Below are positions 1-11,228 of a stretch of 64,000 nt of DNA, piece after piece (positions within the stretch are counted from its first letter, which is position 1; each line of letters starts with the position of its first letter). Made by a program: the position numbers and the translations under genes. This DNA is from Opisthorchis felineus (taxonomy: Eukaryota > Platyhelminthes > Trematoda > Opisthorchiida > Opisthorchiidae): the NCBI GenBank assembly GCA_004794785.1, contig SJOL01006430.1:186001-250000 (forward strand), read 5' to 3'. The notes under the pieces are model-generated. The model saw only the letters and a program-made list of their open reading frames with translations, searched no databases and had not been told where the DNA came from.

Positions 1-30
1 CATGTACCCTCTCTTGAAGGAAATTGATCA

Positions 31-425
31 TAAAGTTGCTGAAAACTCTTGGGCAGCCCACAATAGGTTCCGACCTTCGTAGGGCTCATCAGGTGGGCGC
101 ATTCCCCGTATTCCCCCTAAGTCAACCTAATGTTTTGCTTGAACTCAGATTATACGAAATTTGCGAAGCACACTCATTGCATACTAATGTGGTTTTCACG
201 AGAAACTCACCTGATTCCCAGCTGAAATTCTCGCCTACGATATTTTTCAACTGAATGTGCTGCACGAAGGCCGCATCATACTTCGGCTGGTACGGTATTC
301 AAGAAACCGTAGTCTATTTTTTTGAGGGAAACTGCTCACCAGGCTGCTGAAGATTCTTCGACAGCCCACGATCGGTTTCACCCTTCTTGGGGCTCGTCGG
401 ATAGGCGCAGTTTCGGGGCTGGATC
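31..425 (-). repeat. Hammerhead-repeat locus, two head-to-tail partial units
   Basis: Two diverged units of the 296-bp family follow each other. The first runs 31-300; the second begins near 325 and is lost near 420. The start motif (gctgctgaa/gttgctgaa) recurs about 305 bp apart, which gives one estimate of the unit length. In the first unit the GAAA of the ribozyme core is mutated; in the second the CUGAUGA box is mutated, so neither should cleave. Strand is given as the ribozyme-sense strand. Confidence 0.8.
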
Positions 426-633
426 GCTGTTTGCGTCACACCGCTAAGTACGTGCAGATCGTATGTCAAACAGTTGCTGACTACCGATCAGTTACTCTAG
501 AAGGTGGTGCCCGAGACTTCTGAATATTTTTTCGCTCATAGCATCCATGCAGCGCACAGAAAATGACAGTCAAACAACCATATAACCTGAGTTCAGCTGT
601 TTGAGAACCACTTGCTTACCGCTTTAGATTAAC

Positions 634-676
634 CTGACGCAGAGCCACTTTAGGGTGTGGTTTTCCGAAATTTCCA
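634..676 (-). CDS. Exon-like block, minus-strand candidate locus (last one visible before the window edge)
   Basis: On the minus strand a 43-nt block follows an acceptor ending ttccag and stops at a donor CAG|gttaat. It encodes 14 residues (GNFGKPHPKVALRQ) after one leading base. That leading base fits the two-base overhang of the block at 786-914, so the phase agrees. No protein family was recognised. The block is very short, so chance is a real alternative; the support is phase agreement and the neighbouring exon. Confidence 0.3.
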
Positions 677-785
677 CTGGAAGACAGAATATATTCTGCC
701 GAAAAAAACAGGCCTATTCCAAAGTTTGTTTTGAAAGTAGATTGCTGTCGAACATAGAACTATTTCAAATATTTGATGAACTTAC

Positions 786-1001
786 CTTGTTTCGTATTTC
801 TCCGCGTAGTATTTATTGAACTTAAAGAATGCTTCACGGTCCCATACAGTACTTGCAACTTCGGAGAGATTTCGTCTAAATGCCTTGGCTACCTGTGTGC
901 TTTCATTGTGTACCCTGGGACGTGACTACTGATTGCCGCCGCGAAATTGTCTGATGAAGAGGACCCGTCGAAACACTCAGTCCTAGCTGACTATGAATTT
1001 C
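786..1001 (-). CDS. Exon-like block(s), minus-strand candidate locus, with a frame break near 914
   Basis: On the minus strand the block ends in a textbook donor, CAAG|gtaagt (intron starts at 785). Residues before it include STVWDREAFFKFNKYYAEKY, rich in aromatic and charged residues and coding-like. The open frame of this part runs back to about 914. A second open frame, beginning after a good acceptor (tttttcatctcag, exon from 1001), encodes EIHSQLGLSVSTGPLHQ and reaches the same point one base out of register. Either one base is wrong in the assembly, or the two parts are alternative or decayed exons, since an intron between them would be only about 14 nt. Function unknown. Confidence 0.4.
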
Positions 1002-1532
1002 CTGAGATGAAAAACGGTTGAGATTTTCTAGTTGTCCACAGTGTGGATGTCCTGTTAATTCTGGCTCACTTTTCGTTCATGAGGAATTTGGCAAACGTCA
1101 GGATAAAAATTTAACCGGTCAATATTAAGCTGAACGGTCGCCAGTCAGTAGTCTGTGTTCCAAATAAGATGGCCAAGCCGGTAGCTTTCCAAGATAAACT
1201 TCTGACAAACAAGCTTGTCAATTAGTTGATACGAAACACCACTTGTCAATGAGGATAAATGTGTCGGTAATACCGTAGGTATACCGGATTTCACCGAAAT
1301 CAACTCACTGACGTTCACGGATTATTTAAAGTCCTGTCTGGGTTAGATGCAAGATTAGATCAAATCACCTTGAGACTTTCAGTAGCCTACACTTTTTCCG
1401 AGCCGTTTACGTCACAGCACATGCCACTCATGTCACAAAATGTACACGTACTGACCAACAATTTCTTAGTTTATTTCTCTGCAAGTAATCGCATGACTGA
1501 AAGACAAGAATTTTTTATTTATACGTCAGTGT

Positions 1533-1566
1533 ATTATATACGTATATATATATATATTTACGTAAA
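1533..1566. repeat. TA-rich microsatellite
   Basis: Short alternating TA run interrupted by acgta motifs (tatatacgtatata...). Confidence 0.8.
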
Positions 1567-1619
1567 TAATGGGTGCGTTTGCAAAAACCATAAAACCGAA
1601 ATAAACTGCTGAACTTAAG

Positions 1620-3084
1620 CTTTGATGGAGGGAGGGAACACTGCGCATTTCAGTCCTGAAGGTTCGGCTTTAATTGCTGCACCTTAGACCAGTAAGTGAG
1701 GGAAATAACGAACCACAGGTCCTGCTGCTACGTACAAAGACAGGGGATTTCCGAAAGCTGGTTGGCCATATCTGGATGTGCCAAGTGGAGTAAATCATCA
1801 AAATCGTCTGAGGATTTGTATGGGTATTCACATGTTTTTTATTGAGGTAAATACCAGGAAGTAAAGCAAGATGTTTCTAGGGAGTTGACAAAAAACCGAA
1901 TACATGGTGCTATGGTAATCTGGTCCTTTGTAAGCAACCTGCTAAAAATGGTGTGTGAACAGCATAAAATAACCTGCAACCCGTTGGCAGAGACAAAGTT
2001 TTGGGCAGAAGACTTTGAGTTGATCAGTGAAGAAAGTTTTCAAATGAAATAGTACAATCCAAAGATTTTCTCGACATGCTCAAGTCATATCAGCCCACAG
2101 GATATCATAACTTGAGGTAGTGGACACGCACTGATGGCATATGAGGTAAAAATAGGTGCGGTATCATCAAGACATCTACTCTTAATGAACGCAGTTTGAT
2201 TGCCTTCGGATGGATTTATCTTACATCCTTTGGTAAGCAGATTTCAATACCTGTTTGAATGATTGAATGCCGGTTGGTGTAGAACATGCAGGCCAAAAGC
2301 ATTCCCATAACGTCAAAGTGTGCTTTTCGCCAAAAATTTCATTTTTCACAAACCAAGTGGAACAGCACTATGAACTAAAGTTGGACGGAAACAACACATC
2401 TCAAGTCATCTCTCTTCGTGCTTAGCAGGTTCAACGTCTCTTCACTGGGCGGGGGTGAACCATCATTTTTGCTCAGTAAATAGATCTAGTGAACATCGGG
2501 AATTTCTCGGGAGAAATCAACAAGCAGATAAAACAATTCAAGCGGTCCTTGGTAGCCCCCGCTGTGGAGAGGTCTATTTAGGAGGCTAACTTAGTGGACA
2601 ATCCCAAAGCCGGTATTCAACAGTCGCGCGTTAGGCTACAGAAAGTGGATCAGCTAACCGTAGTCGCGATCAGTGTCGGGCGTAACCTAACTCAACATCT
2701 CGATTGACCCCACACTGAATGAACGTGGACGTTAGCGTCAGTATTCTGAGCGCATTAAGAGTGACATTTTTATCCAACAATTATTTTGAAATCGAAACTC
2801 TTTTCCGTCACAGAATTTCACTTTGTGCTGCTCCACCTAACTTGATAATTAATCGCGGAAAAGGAGTCTTTTGCCTCAGTATGGCTTGTGAATAAAACAC
2901 CCTATGAGCAGTTTTGAGAAGGCGAAGGGACAGTTAATTCTACGTAGCCTAAACCGCTTGCAAGGTATGAATGCCAATCCAACTCAAGCTCAGCTCGACA
3001 ATCACAGGATTATGGTGTGCACGGTACAAAGAACAGGACTTCACAAAGAATTTTTGTTTGTAAGAAAAGGTAGTTTATATGGTC
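1620..3084. other. No gene or repeat recognised
   Basis: I see short random-looking open frames only. An ORF at 2904-3089 has no splice context that convinces me. Confidence 0.5.
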
Positions 3085-3170
3085 GTTAGTTTGTTCGCTG
3101 AGCCGGGCAGCTGAATTGCAAGCGTTCCATCACCAGTCGAGGTGACATCACCAGTGCGTTGTTGGGGCAT
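3085..3170 (-). repeat. Copy of the palindrome-family (Penelope-type hammerhead-like) repeat
   Basis: The plus strand reads gttcgctgagccgggcag and continues into the complement of a hairpin plus a GAAA-like box. It is the same family as the 26433-26632 palindrome, single and diverged. The minus strand reads CUGGUGAUG, then a perfect hairpin (CACC/GGUG), then GGAACG, so both core boxes carry changes compared with CUGAUGA and GAAA. It shows that the palindrome unit is dispersed. Confidence 0.65.
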
Positions 3171-4325
3171 AGAGTGGAGCGACGATGCGTTAGTAGCTCC
3201 GACCATCTACGCTACCTGAGCTACCAACATTCTTCTCAGTGGCTAGTTTGTTTACACAAAATGCACGATGATTGGTGACAGTAATTTAAGACTGAAAAAG
3301 ATAAACAGTGCACTGAAGTGTCATTACGACCGGATCATGTGCGCGTCAAAAATGTGGATTTCATCTTCTAAGGTAGCCTAAGGAAAAACTCAGTAACTGA
3401 TGGGTGTGAACAACAAAGGAGGTTTTCAACGCCGGGAAATCGCACGACATTTCAGTAAGCGTGAGTTTCCACACCTCACTACTCGAATGAGTTGACACTG
3501 CATAAGCTGAGGAATTTGGTTCATTGAATAATCATAAATTGGCTCGCTTGTTCGGGAATTGGTATGAAGTCACTGTCCAATGCTCCGTCTGCCAGGTTAT
3601 CACTTCATTTGGTACCACACGCTCTTTTCTAAGATAAACTTCACATGATCAGGTTGCTTCTCAGTCAATCCAAAAGCAAAAACAACCAAGAATTGATATT
3701 GAATCTGGCTGCATAGAAGGATATACGGGATTCAACCAAATGAAAAAACCATGCGTTGAAACTATCAACAAGGGAGTTCCTTTGAAATGGACTCCCAGTA
3801 CTCACACATCCCTAGATTCCCCGGAGGGTTTGCACTGAAATTCCCTCAAGATATGTGATCATCTCTTTAACCAAAACAATCTTTTGGTTCGAACTGTGCG
3901 AATGCCCTCCTAATCAACCATCAGACAGGGAATAAGCCACGTCAGCAATCCCGTCCGGAGATTCAATTCATTAAGAACTCTATTCACTTTGCAAAACCCA
4001 GGGCAGTGTCTGTCGAACGGATGCGGCCTATTACGCATTATAACAATTTTGCGGCTGTTACCATAGTAACAGCCAACATACCGTTTTATTGCTTATCCCA
4101 GTTCAACATGTAATTTGTCTTTGTCTCATTCAAACCCTGCTGCCTGTCAAGTACTCTGTTGTTGTGGCATTATGAAACTCTTGTATTCTGGATTGTGGTG
4201 CAGGTGTGTAGAGAAAATACTGGATTCCAACTGTTTCGAGGTAATAAGATATCTATGTACGCCGGGTGCTCAATTCCGAAGTATCGCTTAGCACAGTTTT
4301 ACTTTGCCTATCAGAATCTGAGAGG

Positions 4326-4559
4326 TTATGTCATCTGGGTTCTCATTTGAGATCTAGGACATTTCACAGAATCTGATAAGTCTACTGGCGTGGAACGTGT
4401 CCAGTTGGGTTCATGCTTAAACAGTCCCGTCATCATCACGACTTTCTGGGTTAGCCGGTCGACAAGGTACCTACGACCAACTATAGCCCGCAGCTGATGC
4501 CTCACGGTCAAACCTTCATCGTCGCTTGTCAACTGCAACCTTGCATAGCCGCTTTCTTC
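4326..4559 (-). CDS. Exon-like block, minus-strand candidate locus
   Basis: After an acceptor ending ttcattcattaag on the minus strand, about 77 codons stay open to a stop at 4326-4328. The residues look like a soluble protein, for example LQLTSDDEGLTVRHQLRAIV, followed by RRYLVDRLTQKVVMMTGLF and a C-terminal stretch with EPNWTRSTPVDLSDS. Candidate internal donors are CGTAG|gtacct and CGCCA|gtagac; if one is used, the part after it is intronic. No family was recognised. It could be the 3' end of a gene or one exon of the same locus as 786-1001. Confidence 0.35.
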   Translation of the reverse strand, partial: EESGYARLQLTSDDEGLTVRHQLRAIVGRRYLVDRLTQKVVMMTGLFKHEPNWTRSTPVDLSDSVKCPRSQMRTQMT

Positions 4560-6345
4560 CTTAATGAATGAAGATAATTCGATTTAAGTCGTTGCCTACT
4601 GTGGTGAGCAAAGTGGTGAGATTAAAGTATCCTTCAGAAACTCCTTCTTTGTTTGGATGGAATCAAAAGTGCACACTTTCAAAAAGTGGACTCAGTAGAG
4701 TACGATAACCAGTTAAAATCGATCAGTACTCAACTCCATGATCTTTACTCTGTTTGAAACGCTATGATTGATAGAAAAGATTTGAGCAGGAACATTTTGT
4801 CTTACCGAACTGTATCAATAACCGTTGTACTATTACACCATCTTGCTCAGTATGGGTTGAAAATATCCATCACTTTCGCGACTACCGTACCCTTTTGTTC
4901 TCTGACTTTGAGGCTGTTCGGATTTTTCTAAGCCCTTCCACTGACACTCATTTCTATCCCTTCTTTAGCTGGTTCCTTTTGTTTCTCATGGTATACCTGC
5001 AGTCAGAAGTAAAAGTGAATTGATTTCTGTGTTGAGACCCTCTTTCAAAGCCATGCTTATCACTACCAGAGCACGCTGAATGTCATAACCAGTCACACCA
5101 ACCCATAACTGTCATTGGACCCCTCAACTAACTTGATAAATGTTCAGTTGACGTCCCAGCCTGCCCTAAGGATGTGTCATTATATCCAGCATAGTTTTCT
5201 AGGATTTTTGGTAGTGTGAGGAAGTTTTGGGGATTTTCAATTCGGATTTCATCCCTTAAACGAAGCCAATCTATGCTGAAAAGCTGAAAAGCATTGTGCA
5301 GCTATTACATAGTCATTAGGAATCATCAATGATACACGTTTCACGAAACTCCTCGGAGTCCGCGACCTTCTGGCTAATAGTTTGAACACTTAACCTTTCG
5401 GCCAGGAACGACTGATCGCACTTAGACAGGATATAGCGCCGGTCATCCTCCAATCACGTGAAGCACTTCACCAGTTCGCGTGCTAACAGTTTCCTCAGGT
5501 TTCCCTAAGTTTTTTTCTGACAACAAAACGGGTACACGGCACTTGTCTGAGTGGATCGTCCTGGCAAAACACGTCTTTGTCGTCTTCAAGTACAAAGGGT
5601 TGTTGGTCTAGCTATTCTATTTGTGTGTTCTCAGTCGACTATACTGGACACAAAAGAACCTAGCATAAGTCACGTTTGGCTTCCGCCTTCCTTAGTGCAG
5701 GATGTTCTCTCCACAAGCGAATTTATGTGTATTGAGCAACGACCATATTTGTTGTAGGTTAACTTGAGTATGCCACAAATTATTAGTCCTTGCCTTTTGG
5801 CAAATCGCATGCCCAAAAGAAGGCAACGTACTTTTTTATCATATTCCGTAAAGTATCCAAGGCACCAAAAGTAACTGAAGAGAATGTAGAAAGATAAACA
5901 GTCTGGTACAGTACCTTCTCTTTCCTGTAACAGCTCCGACTATTGGAATGTGAGACTCTCTTTTTCTCCATCCGTCCGGTCCAACTCAGTTCACTTGGCG
6001 TTTTCTGGTCTTAATGGAGACAAGGTGATGAAATGAGCCAGGCAGTGCTCCATTGGGCGAAGAGGTTTGGGTCAGATAATAGATGACCGGGTAGGAGTAT
6101 TTCCTTAGGTCACATCCGAGATCAGCCTAGGCAGACGCTAATTTGGGTGTACCTTGAGTCACTCAATACAGGTAGTGAAATCGCAAAAACATTTCCCGAA
6201 ACGTTCAGTGAAAAATAGACAACCCGTATTTCTTTCCGCAAAAGCTCGTTTTTTTTCGGTTTTTACCATCAGTTTCTACCAAAATTCTGTGAAAGTTAGC
6301 GCTGTGTGGTGTACACGCTTATGAGTTTTGCCGGAACACATTAAT
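4560..6345. other. No gene or repeat recognised
   Basis: Only short ORFs (5551-5757 plus, 5783-5971 minus) without persuasive splice sites or composition. A tiny exon-like piece on the plus strand just left of this stretch (about 4206-4242, donor GAG|gtaata) is too short to support. Confidence 0.5.
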
Positions 6346-6452
6346 CATACAGTTGCTGAGAATTCTTCGACAGCCCACTGTCGGTTTCCACCTTGTTGGG
6401 GCTCATCAGTTGGATGTGTTCACCTATTTGCCGGTGACCTTATGTTGTAACA
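6346..6452 (-). repeat. Hammerhead-repeat fragment
   Basis: About 107 bp of the family covering the ribozyme. Both CUGAUGA and GAAA survive, but the U before the cleavage base has become C and part of stem I is lost, so cleavage is unlikely. Confidence 0.75.
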
Positions 6453-6559
6453 AAGACTAAATTCTTTGTGCATAGCATTCAATTAAAGGATATAATGAAC
6501 GAAAGATTCATTTGTGTTTCTCGTTAACACCAGCGTAGTTTGCAAATGAGCTTAATTCT

Positions 6560-6829
6560 TCAACGGCTGAGTCCTCCGGTACTGCGTTTCATGCCAACTG
6601 ACAGTATTAACCACTCAGAGTTGGCTGTTGACTTAAGCCCACTCCAAGTCTGACGGTTAAAACGGTACAAGGAAAAATGTAACTGCGGAACGAAAAACCA
6701 TTTGAATATTTCAAGGCTGCAGTAGAGCTCTGATACAACCACCCGCCTGGGACAACACACATAATTGGCCCACACTACTTGGCAGATATAGATTGTCCCA
6801 GTAGACTTGAAAATCGCGCCTCCTTGCAT
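6560..6829 (-). CDS. Open segment in the minus-strand candidate locus, weakly supported
   Basis: An 89-codon open frame on the minus strand. Its downstream half (FNRQTWSGLKSTANSEWLIL) follows a plausible acceptor, ttttaaccgtcag, so only part may be exonic. Its position between stronger exon-like blocks on the same strand is the main reason to list it. No family was recognised; chance is a real possibility. Confidence 0.2.
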   Translation of the reverse strand: MQGGAIFKSTGTIYICQVVWANYVCCPRRVVVSELYCSLEIFKWFFVPQLHFSLYRFNRQTWSGLKSTANSEWLILSVGMKRSTGGLSR

Positions 6830-6938
6830 AGGAAGGATAGAAAAAGTTTATCCAAAAACTACGGAGATGTTAGCCTTTTGAGTTGCGTGGAAAAGCTACC
6901 AGAGCACGTCCTACTCAAACCCTCAACTACCGAAGTCA

Positions 6939-7182
6939 TCAAACTTCAAATTCCTTAAGTAAGCCTGCACTTGCCGCACAGCGAATGAAAAATTGCAAAA
7001 TTTTAGTCAATATGCTGTCTACGTAGGATCTTTGACTCTCAAACCCGCCATGTACTGTGAACAGCTGTTGCTCAGCGGCACTTATAAGTTCACTTGATAC
7101 ATTCCGTGCAAAGCTCCAGTCATCCAAAATGTTCGAAACATCAGGGAAGCAAGACAGAATTGTGCCAAGGCCACTTCACAGT
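6939..7182 (-). CDS. Exon-like block, minus-strand candidate locus
   Basis: The minus-strand frame stays open for about 78 codons from just after 7173 to a stop at 6939-6941. It reads GLGTILSCFPDVSNILDDWS and then NVSSELISAAEQQLFTVHGG, a mostly helical, soluble-looking protein, ending in a hydrophobic stretch (ILTKILQFFIRC). Two acceptors are possible. One (gtcag, exon from 7182) puts the start in a different open frame whose two leading bases fit the phase of the block at 7328-7469. That frame ends at a donor-like CAA|gtgaac, so the exact model is unresolved. Function unknown. Confidence 0.35.
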
Positions 7183-7327
7183 CTGACCTGTTTAGAAAGA
7201 CTGTCAGCATAGGCCTACCTCCCCCAGGTAGAACCTCTAACGATCCTTGATGAATCAAAACAAAGAGGGATTTTGTAAAACACCTTATCTACTGGATAGC
7301 ACACAGTCTGTTGGCTTGACTGCTTAC

Positions 7328-7469
7328 CGTGAAGTAAAATTCCACGGTGCAAACTTAAGGAAAACGTTTGCACAAGGAGAAGGTTGCGGTTCGACACCAC
7401 ATTACACATCCACGAAGCAGTAGCCCTATCTGTGCAGCACTGGGAGACTGACTGTACACCAACGTGGTG
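7328..7469 (-). CDS. Exon-like block with strong donor, minus-strand candidate locus
   Basis: On the minus strand, acceptor gagtgtccag and donor CACG|gtaagc bound a 142-nt block: 47 codons plus one base. The residues include CCTDRATASWMCNVVSNRN and then LLLVQTFSLSLHRGILLH. The donor is close to consensus. The block upstream (7959-8032) ends in phase 0, which this one can accept directly. The opposite-strand ORF at 7384-7575 is read as its shadow. No family was recognised. Confidence 0.4.
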
Positions 7470-7958
7470 CTGGACACTCGAACAACATTCATATTCAAAG
7501 ACTGAGGCGGTTTCTATGCACCAGCTCAAACGAAGGCGTATCAGGGGCAGGAATCTCCTGATGGAAGTGTCTTGACAAAGTCGAGGTAACAGTCTTACAC
7601 ATCCACCTGCCCTATTTGATCGTGGTTATCGAAAGAGGGGAAAGAAACACCCGAAACACCTGCGGTTACTAAACCAACTTAGTCGTTCAACACTTCTATA
7701 GGCTTCTGGTTGTCACCGTTTGACCTCATTCACTTAGCGCCAAATCCTCTACCCCAAACAGGTGAACTGGATGACTAGGAAAACTGACTTGCGGAAGGAC
7801 TTGTCGAGATCCTAAAATTGTGACTCGCTGCATCCTTTGTGCCGCTCGCTCATATTGTACTGTTCTCTTATTAAAACGCAAACATAACTTTGTCTTATTT
7901 TATCCCGCTTCTGCAACGCTAAGTTTATACGTCAGCATAATCACTTGTGTCTTGTTAC

Positions 7959-8032
7959 TGCTTCAACCTCATAGGCATTACTGGACCATGCGGTTGTGAT
8001 TGACGTGTCAAAGTGTCCGCCACTGCGGTCGG
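7959..8032 (-). CDS. Exon-like block, phase-linked to 8170-8238
   Basis: Minus strand: acceptor tccaattctccttacaag with a pyrimidine-rich tract; donor GCA|gtaaca. It is 74 nt, two leading bases plus 24 codons (DRSGGHFDTSITTAWSSNAY, then EVEA). The two leading bases complete the single base left over by the exon-like block at 8170-8238, giving an alanine codon. This agreement across a 137-nt intron is among the better evidence for a real gene in the left part of the window. Confidence 0.45.
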
Positions 8033-8169
8033 CTTGTAAGGAGAATTGGAAATCGTGTTGAAACGCAAATCGTCCGTTTGCAGTTTCTTCTATGTGTGTA
8101 GTATCACAAGGGAACCAAGACGGATACCGTAACCAAGGAGAGCATGCGATCCATCCAGTATCCTTTTAC

Positions 8170-8238
8170 CCAGATAACCATTTGGGGATTCCGAAACCGA
8201 CACTTTGTCAATTAGTCTGCACGTTTCACCATAAGTGT
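8170..8238 (-). CDS. Exon-like block with good splice sites at both ends
   Basis: Minus strand: acceptor gtcgtttttcatctacag and donor CTGG|gtaaaa, both near consensus. The block is 69 nt: two leading bases, 22 codons (TYGETCRLIDKVSVSESPNG, then YL) and one base left over. The phase fits the next block downstream (7959-8032). No recognised domain. Confidence 0.45.
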
Positions 8239-8760
8239 CTGTAGATGAAAAACGACCTAGACTATTTATCATTATGTTGCGTCATTTGGCGGATCGGCAA
8301 AAAAGATATCACCACGAATGTACGAGAATAGATTGATATTCATGACGGATTTCGTTTTCTGATTTATGATTTGCGTCAGTTTGACAGGTGTTGCATCATA
8401 CCACACACAGTCACGAATTTTTATGAGTCCTCGGTGAGATATTTTCCGTCATAATTTCCATATCCTGGGAAACTGATTTCTGCTGAATTGTTTCATTACC
8501 CCATAAACCGGTAAAGCTTTGTTCGGCTAATCGAATTCTCTCTGACAGTGATTGCTACCGGTGAATCCTTGATTCCATACAACAGTGCAGCATTTTAGAT
8601 GTATTCGCACCGACCCACTGAGTACTGTTGGGCATGGGGTCAGCGACTATTGCTTGCGATTCACGTTGCAGCGTAGACGTTTTTTTGTTTGAGTAATTTT
8701 ATTGTACCCTGGATAACCTTGAAGCATGAAGACTTTCTTGTTATTAGCCACAAGATGAAT

Positions 8761-8993
8761 CTATGGGAAATAGTATGGATTTCTACACGACTCGAAAAAC
8801 GCTTCCGGTTCAACCCCAAGAAATCTATAGGTCAAATTTAGATGGCCCAGTGGATCTATACCCACAGTGTGTGTAACTACACGCGTTCCTCTTGCGGATT
8901 TCTCCAGCCCTGACATATTACAACGGTTAGTTTTACGCACATCCAATGGACGCACGTGCATTTCACAACTACATATCACGAAGGATTCGCATG
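8761..8993 (-). CDS. Exon-like block, minus-strand candidate locus
   Basis: The minus-strand frame is open for about 76 codons from an acceptor with a branch-like ctgac (ataactgaccag, exon from 8993) to a stop at 8761-8763. It reads CEMHVRPLDVRKTNRCNMSG and later GTRVVTHTVGIDPLGHLNLT, coding-like with several cysteines. The true 3' end is probably an internal donor (for example TGG|gtatag or GGG|gttgaa). The two leading bases would require an upstream exon ending in phase 1, which I did not find. Function unknown. Confidence 0.35.
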
Positions 8994-9309
8994 CTGGTCA
9001 GTTATCCACACAGAACGCGCCGCCTAGTGGCCATTTATTATCAAGATCATATAAGCAGCACAGGCACTCGAGAACAGTATCTACTTATTCAGATCCTGCT
9101 CTAGGTGACAACGGACGGCAGAGATAGCACGCCAGCTAATGTGAGAGGATCGGTATGATGCGGCCACGTTGTGTTGAGTAGCAGTATGAAATCCACAGTC
9201 CTCAGAGCAAGCCACGTCACCACGCGCCAAACCTTCTCAATAAGGAGTAGCTGGGGGGCCTCTGAGCCCGTTACTTCATAACTCGTATACTTTGCTGGCA
9301 ACGATCACA

Positions 9310-9687
9310 CTATTTTTGTGTAAACCATGGTTTCCGAGGCGCTACCAATTTCCAGAGTAGACAGGGAGCCAGAAGCAATACAGCTTCACCAACTGTTTTT
9401 CGAACATCATGACAACCGAGCATCTGCCAATCTGCGCAGTGCAAACTGACCTTCGTCTGATCATGGATTCTGGCACTCCTATATTCACGATACCAGTCAA
9501 TCAGCTGCCCTGCTGATCTCAACTTGTCGTTGTGGTAACTTGCCTTGATCTGGGGTAGTTTGTTCAACCCCTTGTATCTACAATGCGCAAAACACCACGG
9601 CTTCTCATACACTCCTCCAGGGCAGAATTTCACACATGAAGCCCAATGCCTGTTGGACTTGTCTGTAAACGGTGGCCTTGCTCCCAT
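9310..9687 (-). CDS. 125-codon open frame, minus-strand candidate locus
   Basis: The longest coding-looking frame of the left part. From an acceptor-like ccgtttacag it reads DKSNRHWASCVKFCPGGVYE, with four cysteines in 28 residues, then a basic stretch QLIDWYREYRSARIHDQTK that ends exactly at a strong donor, AAG|gtcagt. The exon may therefore be shorter than the ORF. The adjoining ORF at 9101-9301 (minus) also looks weakly coding. No family was recognised. Confidence 0.35.
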   Translation of the reverse strand: MGARPPFTDKSNRHWASCVKFCPGGVYEKPWCFAHCRYKGLNKLPQIKASYHNDKLRSAGQLIDWYREYRSARIHDQTKVSLHCADWQMLGCHDVRKTVGEAVLLLAPCLLWKLVAPRKPWFTQK

Positions 9688-9689
9688 TT

Positions 9690-11228
9690 ATTAGTCACGT
9701 GATATCACAGCCTACCCTTAAGATATATGAGAAGGACCTGGCGAAAACGTCTAACCGAACCATTCTTGCTTAGGTCGGCTGTCGTCCAATCTCATCTCCG
9801 TTAGGTCCATAGTTATCTACTTTCAAATTCTCACAGTAAGGTGTTACGCACTAATCTTTAATTTAAGTCAATGACATCGTGGCATAAGCACACGATGGGC
9901 ACGGCTCACGTGTCATTTGTAATATCGAAAAAGATCTGTTATCACCTCGCTGACCAATCAACTGGCTTTGCGTACGTTGGTATTTCGTCTATTTGGTTCC
10001 AAACACAGTTTCACAGCCCAAGAGTGCGCAGTGCATTAAAACTCATGCGACGTATGGTAAACAATCGGCGGATTTATTGCTGGGCAACATTTCGCTTTTG
10101 ACACAAACACTCGTCAGGCCAAGTGAGTAAGTTACCAGGTTGATCTGGTTGTAAGGCAGCCAGAGAACTAACTAGCTGACTTGATCAGTGCTGTGTGCCG
10201 GTCTGAATTTCCTCTTTGTGTAAACGGTAGAACTACATTTCACACAGAGTCTCCTTCAAAATGCATCTGTTTGTGTATCTTAGTTGCGCAGTAAAAGCAA
10301 CTTCACTAGCAATTAGTGGCTTCCGAGTTCACCAGATCATAGTACAGGCCCCTGAAGGCCTGAGCCAATAAAAGTGGAAGGAAAAGGTAAGAGAGAATTT
10401 TCGTACACAGAATGGCCAGCTGACGGCAAGTGACCGCCAAATCAGACCACGTGATGGCTCAACAGGTAGCAAGGTCAACGGAAGTCAAATGTAGAACACA
10501 TGTTTATTGATTTGACTTCCTTCCGAATCTCATTCTTAACACCACCGTAGGCCATAGCCATTTTTGAAACCCACAAGGAGCGTTTGAACACACCAGCCCC
10601 AGGCTCTTTGACGAAACATTGCCATTCCTAAAGTGGTCTGCATTTATTACCTGCAAACACAAATCATATCATATGTCATATATACCGAAGTGTAGCTGGA
10701 ACACACTGAAACCAAAGTGGCATCACCACAGTTGTCACCGTATAACTCCATTAGAACTTAGAAACGTTTCAGACGGAAAGGCTCGTGCCAAGACCGTTAA
10801 TTCAGCTCAGCTGCATAAGGAACACACAAAAAGCGTAAACATGGTCTTATGCGCAAATTCATCTCACACCTCACATTAGACTATTTTTTCCAGAATATTG
10901 GGAAGTCATGCAGATCACGCAGGTCACAGTTGCCGTAAACTCCTCTGGAACTTTTCATGAACAGCACACAGCGGACGCACTACTTCAATAGTCACGTCCA
11001 GTTGGCTGGCATATTTCACTGCCCCAGTGGTGAATGCGCAACTACAGTTTGGGTTTGCACGTTTCCAAAATCACATATAATAAAAAGTAGCACCCGAAGG
11101 TCTGTACGTGAGACTGAAATGTGGTTGAATCACATGGTCGCTGAACTCGTCCGTTATTTGTGTTTTGTGACGAAGTTATACTTTACTTTATCCACTGAAA
11201 AAATGTCACCAATTTACGTTAGGCAAAC
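9690..11228. other. No supported gene
   Basis: Open frames at 9871-10101, 10619-10879 and 10957-11271 (all plus) lack convincing context. The one detail worth recording is a 48-nt plus-strand piece ending ATG|gtaaac near 10060 after an acceptor ccaaacacag; it is too short to call. Confidence 0.4.

Noticed and set aside
24..254. 76-aa ORF at the window start
   Set aside because: Lies entirely in the hammerhead repeat, which is non-coding.
1533..1566. TA-rich stretch as a TATA promoter
   Set aside because: A microsatellite with no gene start nearby.
7384..7575. 63-aa plus-strand ORF
   Set aside because: Shadow of the minus-strand block at 7328-7469, which has better splice sites.
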